Origin: Bacteroidales bacterium
Lineage (GTDB): Bacteria > Bacteroidota > Bacteroidia > Bacteroidales > P3
Reading direction: 5' to 3'
NCBI GenBank assembly: GCA_017559135.1
Contig: JAFYSZ010000001.1
Location: 124,001 to 188,000 of the forward strand
Length of the DNA: 64,000 bases
A program made the translations under genes and the position numbers. Each line of letters opens with the position of its first letter. Position 1 is the stretch's first letter. Of this stretch, positions 50,885 through 60,651 are shown in pieces. The notes beneath the pieces are model-generated. The model did not search any database. It was not told where the DNA came from and worked only from the letters and a program-made list of their open reading frames with translations.

Positions 50885-52090
50885 ATGTTAAACGATAAAG
50901 AATTAGTGTTTATTAAAAATAATTTATGTTCTGATACGGATAAATTATTATTAAAATATCATAAGGTTAAAGACGAAGATATTGATTATATGTATTGTAT
51001 TAATCAAATTAAGCTTCGTAAAAAGTTTTCTGATAAGTTTCCTTTTTTAACTAAGAGAGATGATTTTCTTTTTCCTTTGTCTTTGAATCTTGAACAAAGT
51101 TCTTCGGAATATACTGCAATGTATAAGTCTATGTTATTAGAAAAAGGAGAGAGTTTGCTTGATTTGACAGCGGGTTTTGGTATAGATGATATTTATTTTT
51201 CTTTAAAGATAAGTAAGATTGTTTGTGTTGAGCAAAATAAAATGTTGGTTGATTTGCTTGCTTATAATTTTGAGTGTTTGGAACGAAAGAATTTCTTTTG
51301 TGTTAATGCAAATTCGGAAGAGTATTTGTTGAAGGCTGAAAATTTTGATGTGATTTATCTCGACCCTGCACGAAGAGATGAGAATAAAAATAAGGTTTTT
51401 GAAATTGAGGCATCGCAACCTAATGTTTTAAAGTTGATTGATGTTTTGAAGTCTAAGGCTAAGAGAATTATTTTAAAGCTTTCTCCTATGATGGATTTGA
51501 AACAAATTGAGAATGCTTTTGAAAATATAAGTGATATACACATTGTGTCTTTTAAGAATGAGTGTAAGGAAATTTTAGTAGAGATTAGAAATCAGCAAGT
51601 TGTAGAAATAAATTATCATTGCGTGGATATAAAATCTATGAGTTTAGAAAACGGTAAATTATTTCTTTGTTTTAATAAAATAAATCATAGAAATAATTTT
51701 CTAAAACAAAGAAATAATTTTCTAAATCATAGACTTTTTAAATACTTGTATGAGCCTAATGTTTCTATACTAAAATTAGGTGCTTTTGATGCTTTGATTG
51801 ATAAGTATGATTTCGAGAAATTGCATAGAAATTCACATCTTTTTACCTCTGATAATCTTATAGAAAATTTTGAGGGTCGTAGTTTTGAAGTAATAGAACA
51901 AAGAAATGCAAGTCCGAAATCCTTGAAAGATATTAAGCAAGCGAATATAACGGTTAGGAATTTTCCTCAAACGGTTAGCCAAATAAGGCAAAAGACAAAG
52001 ATAAAGGAGGGAGGGGAGTTGTATTTGTTTTTTACAACTCTTGGAAATGAAGAAAAAACTTGTATTGTGTGTAAAAAAATAAGCGTATGA
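50885..52090 (+). CDS. Class I SAM methyltransferase with THUMP-like domain
   Basis: 401 residues from ATG 50885 (an in-frame TTG at 50876 is rejected). Rossmann methyltransferase core: SLLDLTAGFGIDDIYF (motif I), VCVEQNKMLVDLL, FDVIYLDPARRD (motif IV, DPA-R) and IILKLSPMMDL, then a C-terminal THUMP-like region ending in HIVS..., VRNFPQTVSQIRQK. Probably an RNA methyltransferase. Residues about 265-287 are coded by a 21-bp tandem array and read HRNNFLK, QRNNFLN, HRLFKY. Coupled to ung by an ATGA overlap. Confidence 0.87.
   Translation: MLNDKELVFIKNNLCSDTDKLLLKYHKVKDEDIDYMYCINQIKLRKKFSDKFPFLTKRDDFLFPLSLNLEQSSSEYTAMYKSMLLEKGESLLDLTAGFGIDDIYFSLKISKIVCVEQNKMLVDLLAYNFECLERKNFFCVNANSEEYLLKAENFDVIYLDPARRDENKNKVFEIEASQPNVLKLIDVLKSKAKRIILKLSPMMDLKQIENAFENISDIHIVSFKNECKEILVEIRNQQVVEINYHCVDIKSMSLENGKLFLCFNKINHRNNFLKQRNNFLNHRLFKYLYEPNVSILKLGAFDALIDKYDFEKLHRNSHLFTSDNLIENFEGRSFEVIEQRNASPKSLKDIKQANITVRNFPQTVSQIRQKTKIKEGGELYLFFTTLGNEEKTCIVCKKISV
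51683..51745 (+). repeat. 21-bp array inside the methyltransferase gene
   Basis: AGAAATAAT/AGACTTTTT starts at 51689, 51710 and 51731, a period of exactly 21 bases (seven codons), so reading frame is kept. The first two units are near-identical to the intergenic array at 15553. Confidence 0.85.
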
Positions 52091-52749
52091 ATGTAAAAAT
52101 AGAAGAAGGTTGGAAAAAAGAATTGTCTTCTGAGTTTGAAAAGGAGTATTTTCTTGAATTAAGAAATTTTATTCATCAAGAATATAGTACTAAAATCGTG
52201 TATCCGCAGGCTAAAAACGTATTTGCGGCTTTTGATTTGTGTCCTTTTGATTCTGTGAGGGTGGTTATTATTGGACAAGACCCGTATCACGAACCTAATC
52301 AGGCTCATGGATTGTGTTTTTCGGTTCAAGAGGGCTGTATATTGCCTCCTTCGTTGAGAAATATATACAAAGAAATTGAGCAAGATTTGGGTAAACCTAT
52401 GAAATCGAGCGGAGATTTAACTCGATGGGCAAAACAAGGAGTTTTATTATTGAATGCGACTCTTACAGTGGAGGCTCACAAGGCTGGATCGCATCAAAAT
52501 AGAGGTTGGGAACGATTTACTGATAGGGTTATAAGTATTTTATCGGAGAAAAAGGAGAATTTGGTTTTTATTCTTTGGGGTTCGTATGCTCAACAAAAGG
52601 GGAAATATATTGATGTGAATAAACATTTGGTTTTAAAGGCTGTACACCCTTCGCCTTTAAGTGCTTATCGTGGTTTTTTTGGTTGTAAACATTTTTCTTT
52701 GACGAATAATTTTTTGGAATCTAAGGGAATAAAACCGATTGATTGGTAA
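52087..52749 (+). CDS. ung: Uracil-DNA glycosylase, family 1
   Basis: 220 residues. Removes uracil from DNA to start base-excision repair. Water-activating loop GQDPYHEPNQ (catalytic Asp65), LLLNATLTVE with the uracil-binding Asn, LWGSYAQ, and the DNA-intercalation loop HPSPLSAYRGF are intact. Its ATG overlaps the methyltransferase stop. Confidence 0.97.
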   Translation: MNVKIEEGWKKELSSEFEKEYFLELRNFIHQEYSTKIVYPQAKNVFAAFDLCPFDSVRVVIIGQDPYHEPNQAHGLCFSVQEGCILPPSLRNIYKEIEQDLGKPMKSSGDLTRWAKQGVLLLNATLTVEAHKAGSHQNRGWERFTDRVISILSEKKENLVFILWGSYAQQKGKYIDVNKHLVLKAVHPSPLSAYRGFFGCKHFSLTNNFLESKGIKPIDW

Positions 52750-52756
52750 TTTGTTG

Positions 52757-52764
52757 TATATTTG
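52757..52764 (+). promoter_or_regulatory. -7 box of pgi
   Basis: TATATTTG, 22 bases before the pgi ATG. Confidence 0.55.
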
Positions 52765-52785
52765 TAAATTAAAATATTGAAAATT

Positions 52786-54075
52786 ATGATAAAGGTAGAT
52801 TATGACTTTGCAGGGATTTGTGAAAATAATGAGTTGCAAAATTTAGAGAAAGAAATTTTAAATTCTCATGAGTTAATAATGAATGCAAATGGTGCAGGAA
52901 ATGATTTTTTGGGTTGGAGAGATTTGCCTTTACAAATAGATTGTGTTGCGGATATTCAGAATGTTGCAAGAGCATTAAGAGAAAAGAATGATATTTTTGT
53001 AGTTATTGGTATAGGCGGGTCATATCTTGGTGCAAGAGCGGTTATTGAGGCTTTGAGTTCTGCTTTTGCAAATTTAATGTCAAAGAAAAATTCTCCTATA
53101 ATCTTGTATGCAGGAGAGAATCTTTCGGAAGATTATATGGTTGATTTGTTGGAGGTTTTGAAAACCAAGGATTATTCGCTTTGTGTTATTTCAAAATCTG
53201 GTACAACAACTGAACCTGCAATTGCTTTCCGTATTTTGAAGAAAGAATTGGAAGAAAAATATGGAAAAGAAGAGGCAAAAAATAGAATTATTGCGATAAC
53301 AGATAAGTCAAAAGGTGCTTTAAGAGGTTTGGCTACTGAAAACGGATATAAAACCTTTGAAATTAAAGATGATGTTGGTGGTAGATTTTCCGTTTTGACG
53401 CCCGTGGGTTTGTTGCCTATTGCTGTTGCAGGTTTTGATATTGAGAAAATTTTGCAAGGTGCCAAAGAAATAAGAGAGGTCTTGATAAATAATAAATCAA
53501 TGACTAATCCTGCTTGGAAATATGCTGCTTTTAGAAATCTTCTCTATGCAAAGGGTAAAAAAATAGATGTTTTCTTGTCTTATTTGCCTTCTTTGCAGTA
53601 TTTATCTCGTTGGTGGCAACAACTTTTTGGGGAAAGTGAAGGGAAAAATGGTAAAGGATTGTTCCCTGTTTGCCTTTTAAATACAACAGATCTTCATTCT
53701 ATGGGGCAATATATTCAAGAGGGTGAGCGAATTATGTTTGAAACAATTCTTCAAGTTGAAAATTCTAATAAGAATGTGGAGATTCCTTTTGATAAAGACA
53801 ATAAAGATGGATTGAATTATTTGCTTTCACATAGTCTTAACGAAATAAATCTTGTTGCTTTGCAGGCTACGCGTCAGGCTCATTTGAGTGGCGGTGTTGC
53901 TCAGGTGAGAATTTCGGTTGAGAGGGTGAATGAGAAAATTTTAGGTGCGATTTTATACTTTTTTGAGTTCTCTTGTGCACTTAGTGCTTACACTTTGAAG
54001 GTTAATCCTTTTAATCAGCCTGGTGTTGAGGCGTATAAAAACAATATGTTCGACTTGCTTGGAAAAAATAAATAA
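52786..54075 (+). CDS. pgi: Glucose-6-phosphate isomerase
   Basis: 429 residues from ATG 52786; an in-frame TTG at 52777 is rejected. Two SIS folds: VIGIGGSYLGARA, SKSGTTTEP, VGGRFSVLTPVG and QYLSRWWQQLFGESEGKNG with the catalytic Glu, then HSMGQYIQEG and a C-terminal Lys. The short form matches Bacillus/Bacteroidota PGI, not the 550-residue type. Interconverts glucose-6-phosphate and fructose-6-phosphate. Confidence 0.96.
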   Translation: MIKVDYDFAGICENNELQNLEKEILNSHELIMNANGAGNDFLGWRDLPLQIDCVADIQNVARALREKNDIFVVIGIGGSYLGARAVIEALSSAFANLMSKKNSPIILYAGENLSEDYMVDLLEVLKTKDYSLCVISKSGTTTEPAIAFRILKKELEEKYGKEEAKNRIIAITDKSKGALRGLATENGYKTFEIKDDVGGRFSVLTPVGLLPIAVAGFDIEKILQGAKEIREVLINNKSMTNPAWKYAAFRNLLYAKGKKIDVFLSYLPSLQYLSRWWQQLFGESEGKNGKGLFPVCLLNTTDLHSMGQYIQEGERIMFETILQVENSNKNVEIPFDKDNKDGLNYLLSHSLNEINLVALQATRQAHLSGGVAQVRISVERVNEKILGAILYFFEFSCALSAYTLKVNPFNQPGVEAYKNNMFDLLGKNK

Positions 54076-54108
54076 AAAAAAGACAGTGATTTGCTCACTG
54101 TCTTTTTT
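54076..54108. terminator. Bidirectional terminator between pgi and secG
   Basis: 14-bp stem AAAAAAGACAGTGA / TCACTGTCTTTTTT with a 5-base loop. Confidence 0.9.
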
Positions 54109-54126
54109 GTTTTATTAATTTTCCTC

Positions 54127-54483
54127 TTAGTTAGCAGGAGTATTTGCATTGTTTTGTGCAGGTGCCATTGGCATTGCAGGAGCTTGTTGTTTTGCAGGAA
54201 CTGTTGTTTTTATCGCATTTGGATCTAATTGAGTTCCTTTTGTGTTTTCTACTTTTGCTTTACCAGGAGTTAATGCTGTTGCTCCAAGACACAAAACCAA
54301 CATAACGACTGCTAAAATCCATGTTGCTTTTTCTAAAACGTCTGCCGTCTTTCTTACTCCCATTACTTGGTTTTGAGAAGCGAAATTCGCTGCTAATCCA
54401 CCTCCTTTTGAGTTTTGTATAAGTACAACTACGGCTAACAAAACTGCAACAATAACAATCAATACGGTTAATAATACAAACAT
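54127..54483 (-). CDS. secG: Preprotein translocase subunit SecG
   Basis: 118 residues: two membrane helices (about 2-22 and 54-72) joined by the SecG loop VLIQNSKGGGLAANF, then a Pro/Ala/Gln-rich C-terminal tail (QQAPAMPMAPAQN) longer than in E. coli. Accessory subunit of the SecYEG channel. It lies 21 bases downstream of the TPR-like gene. Confidence 0.95.
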   Translation of the reverse strand: MFVLLTVLIVIVAVLLAVVVLIQNSKGGGLAANFASQNQVMGVRKTADVLEKATWILAVVMLVLCLGATALTPGKAKVENTKGTQLDPNAIKTTVPAKQQAPAMPMAPAQNNANTPAN

Positions 54484-54504
54484 TTCTCTAATTATTTTTA
54501 TTGT

Positions 54505-55125
54505 TTATTCTTTGTTTATTTCTTTAATTCGGTTTGCAAAGTAAACACTTTTTTTTGGATTATCAATCATTAGTTGCTCATAAATTTTTATGGCCATTGT
54601 TTTATTTCCTTGTTGAAGATATAGTTTTGCCATGGTTTCTGTTACATTTTTAAATTCTTTTGAGGCACTATTCTTAATGATTTTATCAATTGTGAAAAGA
54701 TTCGCACCTTCGTGTTCTACGGTTGAAACCTTTGGATTTTCTATTCTTAGAAATCTTTCGATTAGTTCTTCTTTTGTAGGATTTTCTGATAAATCCGGTT
54801 CAGAGTATTGATTTATTTCATCAAGAATATCGCCATCATTTTGTGTGGCATTGGTTTTTTGTACTTGTTTTTTCTTGAAAGGAGACTCTGTTGCGGGTTT
54901 TTCTAAAAATTCTTTCAACTTAATTCTGTCGGAAATATAGACTGCGGATAAAACTTTATGAGCTTCTTTGTTTTGATTATTGAGTAGAGCACTGAAACGT
55001 GCAGCATATATATGTAGTATGCTACAATATGGAAATTTTGTAATCAATCTCTCAATGTTAAGCAAATTTAGTAACTCTACTTGCCAATCTTCTAATTCTA
55101 ATATGTCATTTAACCTTTTATCCAT
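54505..55125 (-). CDS. Cytoplasmic hypothetical protein with TPR-like end
   Basis: 206 residues. N-terminal helical half (LEDWQVELLNLLNIERLITKF split by short turns), a charged linker with DILDEINQYSEPDLSEN, and a C-terminal TPR-like pair (MAKLYLQQGNKTMAIKIYEQLMI, one repeat, then NPKKSVYFANRIKEI). No signal peptide. Found beside secG in Bacteroidota; role unknown. Confidence 0.78.
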   Translation of the reverse strand: MDKRLNDILELEDWQVELLNLLNIERLITKFPYCSILHIYAARFSALLNNQNKEAHKVLSAVYISDRIKLKEFLEKPATESPFKKKQVQKTNATQNDGDILDEINQYSEPDLSENPTKEELIERFLRIENPKVSTVEHEGANLFTIDKIIKNSASKEFKNVTETMAKLYLQQGNKTMAIKIYEQLMIDNPKKSVYFANRIKEINKE

Positions 55126-55153
55126 CTAAGATTTTGTTCACTAAAACAATCGG

Positions 55154-55161
55154 CAAATTTA
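55154..55161 (-). promoter_or_regulatory. -7 box of TPR-like gene/secG
   Basis: Minus strand TAAATTTG, 29 bases before the start. Confidence 0.45.
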
Positions 55162-55228
55162 CGAAAAATGTTATTTGTAGCAAGAAAAAACGTAAAAAAG
55201 TGATAAAATTGAATAAATTTCACACAAT

Positions 55229-55262
55229 TTTGTTGCTATATCAAAAAAAAAACGTACTTTTG
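55229..55262 (+). promoter_or_regulatory. Promoter of rpmH
   Basis: TTTG (55229-55232), 22-base spacer, TACTTTTG (55255-55262), 34 bases before rpmH. Confidence 0.6.
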
Positions 55263-55295
55263 CACCCCGAAAGAAAATAAAACAACAATATAAAA

Positions 55296-55442
55296 ATGAA
55301 AAGAACATATCAACCTTCACGCAGAAAAAGAGTAAACAAACACGGATTCAGAAAAAGAATGTCAACAGCTAACGGAAGAAGAGTGTTGGCCGCTCGTAGA
55401 GCACATGGAAGACATAAATTAACAGTTTCTGACGAAAGATAG
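55296..55442 (+). CDS. rpmH: Ribosomal protein bL34
   Basis: 48 residues starting [19 protein letters not shown] and containing [19 protein letters not shown], the bL34 signature, about 27% Arg. Large-subunit protein. rnpA, its usual neighbour, does not follow here; after the terminator comes rlmD. Confidence 0.97.
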   Translation: MKRTYQPSRRKRVNKHGFRKRMSTANGRRVLAARRAHGRHKLTVSDER

Positions 55443-55494
55443 TTTATTTACTTCTCTTTGGAGAAAGAAGAAAAAAATCGAAAGATATTTTGCG

Positions 55495-55530
55495 AGAAGC
55501 ATTGACACAATCCAATGCTTCTTTTTTTTT
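55495..55530 (+). terminator. Terminator of rpmH
   Basis: 10-bp stem AGAAGCATTG / CAATGCTTCT, 8-base loop, T8 tract. Confidence 0.92.
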
Positions 55531-55538
55531 AATACAAT

Positions 55539-56963
55539 ATGAAATTGAGAAAAACCAAACAAAAACAATTACTTGAACAGGTTTTAATCACTGATGCAGC
55601 AGCAGAAGGCAATGCTATTGCAAAGGTAGATGAGATGGTAATATTTGTTCCCTTTGTTGTACCGGGTGATATAGTAGATTTGGAAATCTATCGCAAGAAA
55701 AAGAATTTTGCACAAGCCAAAGCAATAAAAATACATCATTATTCAGATAAAAGAGTTGAACAAAAATGTCCACATTTTACGCAATGTGGTGGTTGTAAGT
55801 GGCAAACAATGCAATATAGCGAACAAGTAAATTACAAACAACGCCAAGTAATAGATAATCTTGAAAGAATAGGAAAGGTAGATTGTTCTCAAATGCAAGA
55901 AATTCTACCATCGGAAAATGTAATGTATTATAGAAACAAATTAGAATTTACATTTTCAACAAAGCAATGGGTAGAAAATCCCAATGATCCAAAGTCTCCA
56001 CAAGGAGCCTTAGGCTTTCACGCACCAACTTTCTTTGATAAAGTAATAGATATTCAACATTGCATATTGCAAGATGATATTTCCAATCAATTAAGAAATC
56101 ACATAAGAAAATATTCGCAAGAAAGAAATTTAGAATATTACGATATACGTTCACATGTAGGCTTTTTAAGAGGAATGATTGTAAGAACAAGTTCCACAAA
56201 AGAGCTAATGTTGATAGTGATATTTGCAAAACAAAGTGAGGAAATAGCTCCTATGTTAGATAATATAAAAGAAAATTTTCCTCAAATCACATCTTTGATG
56301 TATTGTGTGAACGAAAAATTCAATGATTCAATATCAGACCAAGAAATACTCTTATATTCGGGCAATGACCACATAAGAGAAACAATGAAAGCATACAAAA
56401 GCGATAAAATTCTTACATTTAAAATCCGTCCAAAGACATTTTATCAAACCAATCCAGAACAAGCCGAACGCCTTTACTCAATTGCAGCAGATTTTGCAGA
56501 GATAAAACCTACCGATACTGTGTATGACCTATATACAGGCACAGGAACAATAGCAAATTATGTTGCACATCTTGCAAAAAAGGTAGTAGGAATAGAGTAT
56601 GTTGAAGATGCAGTTGAAGATGCTAAGATAAATTCAGATTATAATCAGATTTACAACACAACATTCATAGCAGGCGATATGGCAAAGATATTAAATGACG
56701 ATTTCGTTGCTCAATATGGCACGCCCGATGTAGTAATTACCGATCCACCTCGTGCAGGAATGGCAGAAAATGTAGTGAATCAATTATTGAAAATAAAGGC
56801 TCGCAAAATAGTTTACATAAGTTGTAATCCTGCAACGCAAGCCAGAGATTTGGAATTATTGTCTCCTTTATATAATGTAGGGAAAATACGTCCGGTAGAT
56901 ATGTTTCCACACACACATCACGTAGAAAACGTAGTAGAATTAAACTTAAAACAAGAGAATTAA
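55539..56963 (+). CDS. rlmD: 23S rRNA (uracil-C5)-methyltransferase RlmD
   Basis: 474 residues. N-terminal TRAM domain (AIAKVDEMVIFVPFVVPGD), iron-sulfur cysteines CPHFTQCGGCKW with a later Cys (HCILQ), then SAM methyltransferase: FYQTNPEQAERLY, YDLYTGTGTIA, ITDPPRAG and the catalytic Cys in YISCNPATQARD. Methylates U1939-type positions of 23S rRNA. It is 12 bases before leuS. Confidence 0.93.
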   Translation: MKLRKTKQKQLLEQVLITDAAAEGNAIAKVDEMVIFVPFVVPGDIVDLEIYRKKKNFAQAKAIKIHHYSDKRVEQKCPHFTQCGGCKWQTMQYSEQVNYKQRQVIDNLERIGKVDCSQMQEILPSENVMYYRNKLEFTFSTKQWVENPNDPKSPQGALGFHAPTFFDKVIDIQHCILQDDISNQLRNHIRKYSQERNLEYYDIRSHVGFLRGMIVRTSSTKELMLIVIFAKQSEEIAPMLDNIKENFPQITSLMYCVNEKFNDSISDQEILLYSGNDHIRETMKAYKSDKILTFKIRPKTFYQTNPEQAERLYSIAADFAEIKPTDTVYDLYTGTGTIANYVAHLAKKVVGIEYVEDAVEDAKINSDYNQIYNTTFIAGDMAKILNDDFVAQYGTPDVVITDPPRAGMAENVVNQLLKIKARKIVYISCNPATQARDLELLSPLYNVGKIRPVDMFPHTHHVENVVELNLKQEN

Positions 56964-56975
56964 AAAAAACGATAT

Positions 56976-59756
56976 ATGGAATACAATTTTAGAGAAATTG
57001 AACCAAAGTGGCAAAACTTTTGGAGAGAGAATAAAACTTTCAAAGCAGAGATTAGAGAAGATAAACCAAAGTATTATGTTTTAGATATGTTCCCTTATCC
57101 ATCGGGAGCAGGACTTCACGTAGGACATCCGCTTGGTTACATAGCCTCAGATATATTTTCAAGATACAAACGCTTGCAAGGCTTCAACGTATTGCACCCT
57201 ATGGGATATGATGCCTATGGATTGCCAGCAGAACAATACGCAATACAAACAGGACAACACCCTGCAATCACCACAGAGAATAATATAAATCGTTATCGCA
57301 GTCAATTAGATATTTTAGGCCTTTCTTACGATTGGGATAGAGAAGTAAGAACATGCGATGACAAATATTACAAATGGACACAATGGACTTTCTTAAAATT
57401 ATTTGGCAGTTACTATTGCAATGACGCACAAAAAGCACGTCCAATCGAAGAATTGATTAGCGTATTTGAGAAAGAAGGAAATCAAAACATAAACGCTGCA
57501 ACAACTCAAAGCGAAAAATTCAGTGCAGAAGAGTGGAAAAACTTTTCAGACAAAGAAAAAGCAGATGTTTTAATGAATTACAGAATCGCATACCTTTCAG
57601 ATTCTATGGTGAATTGGTGTAGCGAACTTGGAACAGTGCTTGCTAACGATGAAGTTGTTAATGGCGTATCGGTAAGAGGAGGTTATCCTGTTGAAAGAAA
57701 ATCAATGCGTCAATGGTCTTTAAGAATCACAGCATACGCAGAAAGACTTCTTAACGATTTAGACACGCTTGATTGGACAGATTCCTTAAAAGAAATACAA
57801 AGAAATTGGATTGGAAAAAGCCAAGGAGCAGCAGTTTATTTCAAATTGGAGAATGGAGAAAGTTTAGAAGTGTTTACAACAAGAGCAGACACACTTTTCG
57901 GAGTAACTTTTATGGTTCTTTGTCCAGAACACGAAATGATAACTTCTCTAACCACACAAGAACAAAAAGAAGAAGTAGAAAAATACGTTTCATGGGCGAA
58001 AAACCGTAGCGAAAGAGAACGTCAAGCCGAAGTAAAGAAAGTTTCGGGAGTATTTACAGGCTCTTACGCAATCCATCCTTTGAGTGGAGAGAGAGTTCCT
58101 ATTTGGATTTCAGATTATGTCTTAGCAGGCTATGGCACAGGAGCCGTTATGGCAGTGCCAGCACACGACAGTAGAGACTTTGCCTTTGCAAAACACTTTA
58201 ATCTTCCAATAAAACAAGTAGTAGTTCCACACGGAGAACAAGAAGAAGACACTTCCTTGTGGCAAGAAAGCAAAGACTCAAAAGCAGGCAAGGTAATCAA
58301 TTCCGATTTCCTTAACGGCTTAGACGTAAAAGACGCAATAAAAACAGCAATCCAATATATAGAAGACAAAAACTTAGGATACGGCACAGTAAACTATCGA
58401 TTAAGAGATGCAATCTATTCACGTCAAAGATATTGGGGCGAACCATTCCCAATATACTACAAAGACGGAATAGCAACTCCAATTTCAGAAAGCGAACTAC
58501 CACTTTTATTGCCAGAAGTCGATAAATACTTGCCAACAGAAAGCGGAGAACCACCAATAGCAAGAGCAAAAAATTGGCAAACCAAAGACGGCTATCCATA
58601 CGACTGCAATACAATGCCAGGATTCGCAGGCTCAAACGCCTATTCCATAAGATATATGGATCCAAACAACACAGAAGCCTTAGTATCCAAAGAAGCAAAT
58701 CAATATTGGCAAAACGTAGATTTATATATCGGCGGAAGCGAACACGCAACAGGCCACTTATTATACTCACGCTTTATAACCAAATTCCTTTTCGACATAG
58801 GAGCAGTTTGCAAGCAAGAACCATATCAAAAACTCATTAACCAAGGAATGATACAAGGCCGTTCCAACTTCGTATATCGAGTAAAAGGAATAAACAAATT
58901 TGTATCCTATAATCTAAAAGGAGAATTTGAAACCGATCCAATCCACGTTGATATAAATATAGTAGACAATGACGTCTTAGATATAGAAAAATTCAGAGAG
59001 TGGAGAGAAGAATTCAAAAACGCAGACTTCGTATTAGAAGACGGAAAATACATTTGCGGATACGAAATCGAGAAGATGAGTAAAAGTCTTTACAACGTAC
59101 AAAACCCAGACGACTTAGTAGAAAAATATGGAGCCGACACACTAAGATTATACGAAATGTTCCTTGGACCATTAGAACAATCAAAACCTTGGGACACAAA
59201 GGGAATAGAAGGAGTGAGCCGATTTATAAGAAAATTTTGGAGATTATATCACGACAAAGACAATAACTACACCCTAAGCGAAGAAGCAGCAACAAAAGAC
59301 GAACTAAAAGCATTGCATAAAACCATAAAGAAAGTACAAGAAGATATAGAAAGATTTTCTTTCAATACTTCAATTTCTACATTTATGATATGCGTAAACG
59401 AACTATCAGACTTGAAGTGCAACAAAAAAGAAATCCTTGAACCATTGTGTATTTTATTGTCGCCATTCGCACCACATATCACCGAAGAACTTTGGAATCT
59501 AATGGGAAATAAAACAAGCATAAGCTTTGCATCATTCCCTGCCTTTGACGAAAGCGTACTTGTAGAAAATACATTCAAGTATCCAATCTCAATAAACGGC
59601 AAAATGAGAGCCAATATAGAAATTGCCTTAGGCATAAGCCAAGAAGAAGTAGAGAAAATCGTATTAGCCAACGCCGAAGTACAAAAATACATAGACGGAA
59701 AGCCGATAAAGAAAATCATCTTCGTACCAAAGAAGATTGTAAACGTAGTTGTGTAA
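56976..59756 (+). CDS. leuS: Leucyl-tRNA synthetase
   Basis: 926 residues, class I. HIGH motif HVGH (48-51), connective peptide 1 editing domain ([30 protein letters not shown]), [24 protein letters not shown] and KMSKS (700-704), then anticodon-binding domain. The insertion [15 protein letters not shown] and the segment around residues 640-690 are Bacteroidota-type. The 3' half favours A-ending codons. Confidence 0.97.
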   Translation: MEYNFREIEPKWQNFWRENKTFKAEIREDKPKYYVLDMFPYPSGAGLHVGHPLGYIASDIFSRYKRLQGFNVLHPMGYDAYGLPAEQYAIQTGQHPAITTENNINRYRSQLDILGLSYDWDREVRTCDDKYYKWTQWTFLKLFGSYYCNDAQKARPIEELISVFEKEGNQNINAATTQSEKFSAEEWKNFSDKEKADVLMNYRIAYLSDSMVNWCSELGTVLANDEVVNGVSVRGGYPVERKSMRQWSLRITAYAERLLNDLDTLDWTDSLKEIQRNWIGKSQGAAVYFKLENGESLEVFTTRADTLFGVTFMVLCPEHEMITSLTTQEQKEEVEKYVSWAKNRSERERQAEVKKVSGVFTGSYAIHPLSGERVPIWISDYVLAGYGTGAVMAVPAHDSRDFAFAKHFNLPIKQVVVPHGEQEEDTSLWQESKDSKAGKVINSDFLNGLDVKDAIKTAIQYIEDKNLGYGTVNYRLRDAIYSRQRYWGEPFPIYYKDGIATPISESELPLLLPEVDKYLPTESGEPPIARAKNWQTKDGYPYDCNTMPGFAGSNAYSIRYMDPNNTEALVSKEANQYWQNVDLYIGGSEHATGHLLYSRFITKFLFDIGAVCKQEPYQKLINQGMIQGRSNFVYRVKGINKFVSYNLKGEFETDPIHVDINIVDNDVLDIEKFREWREEFKNADFVLEDGKYICGYEIEKMSKSLYNVQNPDDLVEKYGADTLRLYEMFLGPLEQSKPWDTKGIEGVSRFIRKFWRLYHDKDNNYTLSEEAATKDELKALHKTIKKVQEDIERFSFNTSISTFMICVNELSDLKCNKKEILEPLCILLSPFAPHITEELWNLMGNKTSISFASFPAFDESVLVENTFKYPISINGKMRANIEIALGISQEEVEKIVLANAEVQKYIDGKPIKKIIFVPKKIVNVVV

Positions 59757-59781
59757 AATCACACCTTTGACAACCAAAAAC

Positions 59782-59816
59782 CAAAGCCCGAAATCAATAA
59801 AAGATTTTGGGCTTTG
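59782..59816 (+). terminator. Terminator of leuS
   Basis: 14-bp stem CAAAGCCCGAAATC / GATTTTGGGCTTTG with one G-T pair, T-rich downstream. Confidence 0.82.
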
Positions 59817-59826
59817 TTGTTATTTA

Positions 59827-59857
59827 TTTGTGATTCTATGAAAATACACTATCTTTG
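59827..59857 (+). promoter_or_regulatory. Promoter of the abiE pair
   Basis: TTTG (59827-59830), 19-base spacer, TATCTTTG (59850-59857), 29 bases before the start; one of the best promoters in the window. Confidence 0.75.
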
Positions 59858-59886
59858 CAGTTGAATTTAGAGTGTGATTATAAACT

Positions 59887-60651
59887 ATGAGTTTAGAATT
59901 TCAAAGTAAATTAAACCAATTACTTGTTTTAGGAAAGAAAAATGGGTTATTTTTCTCTGATTGGTTAAAGAAAAAAGGTTATTCCGATCAACTAATAAGA
60001 AAGTATCGACAATCTGGTTGGTTATCTTCCTTAGATAAAGGCGTAATGTATCGCACAGGAGATAAATTATCTGCAATAGTATCCTTAGCTTGCTACAACG
60101 AACAATTAGAAAAAGAAGTTAGAATTGCAGCTCATTCTGCATTAGAACTTTTCGGATTTAATCATTATGTACCTATGGGAAAACCAATACTTATGATAGC
60201 TTGTTCTTGTTCAATAGTTCCTAAATGGATGTCAAAGGATTGTTTTGATAGAACATTTAAAGTGTTTAGCACAAAAATGATAGAAATTCCACAAACAAGT
60301 AATATAAATATAGAAGGTGTTAATTTGTTGGTTTCTTCTCCTGAACAGGCTTTTATGGAATGCTTACTTTTAGCCAAAGATCAATACAATTATATGGATT
60401 TGTATTATATAATGGAACAATTAACCTCTTTGCGTGCAGATGTTGTGCAGATATTGCTTGAAAACATAAAGAATCAGCGAGTAAAAAGGATATTTTTATA
60501 CATGGCAGAAAAAGCAGGACATTATTGGTTTGACATGTTAGACATAAATAAAATAAACATAGGAACATCTAAACTACAATTGGTAAAAAATGGAATTTAT
60601 GTAAACAAATATAAAATAACAATTCCCAAAGAATTGAACGATTATGAATGA
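59887..60651 (+). CDS. abiEi: Type IV antitoxin AbiEi
   Basis: 254 residues. N-terminal winged helix (KKKGYSDQLIRKYRQSGWL then SLDKGVMYRTGD) that represses its own promoter in known AbiE systems, and a C-terminal antitoxin domain (SPEQAFMECLLLAKD is a typical mid segment). Its stop overlaps the toxin start by 8 bases, giving coupling. AbiE systems protect populations from phages or stabilise mobile DNA. Confidence 0.92.
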   Translation: MSLEFQSKLNQLLVLGKKNGLFFSDWLKKKGYSDQLIRKYRQSGWLSSLDKGVMYRTGDKLSAIVSLACYNEQLEKEVRIAAHSALELFGFNHYVPMGKPILMIACSCSIVPKWMSKDCFDRTFKVFSTKMIEIPQTSNINIEGVNLLVSSPEQAFMECLLLAKDQYNYMDLYYIMEQLTSLRADVVQILLENIKNQRVKRIFLYMAEKAGHYWFDMLDINKINIGTSKLQLVKNGIYVNKYKITIPKELNDYE

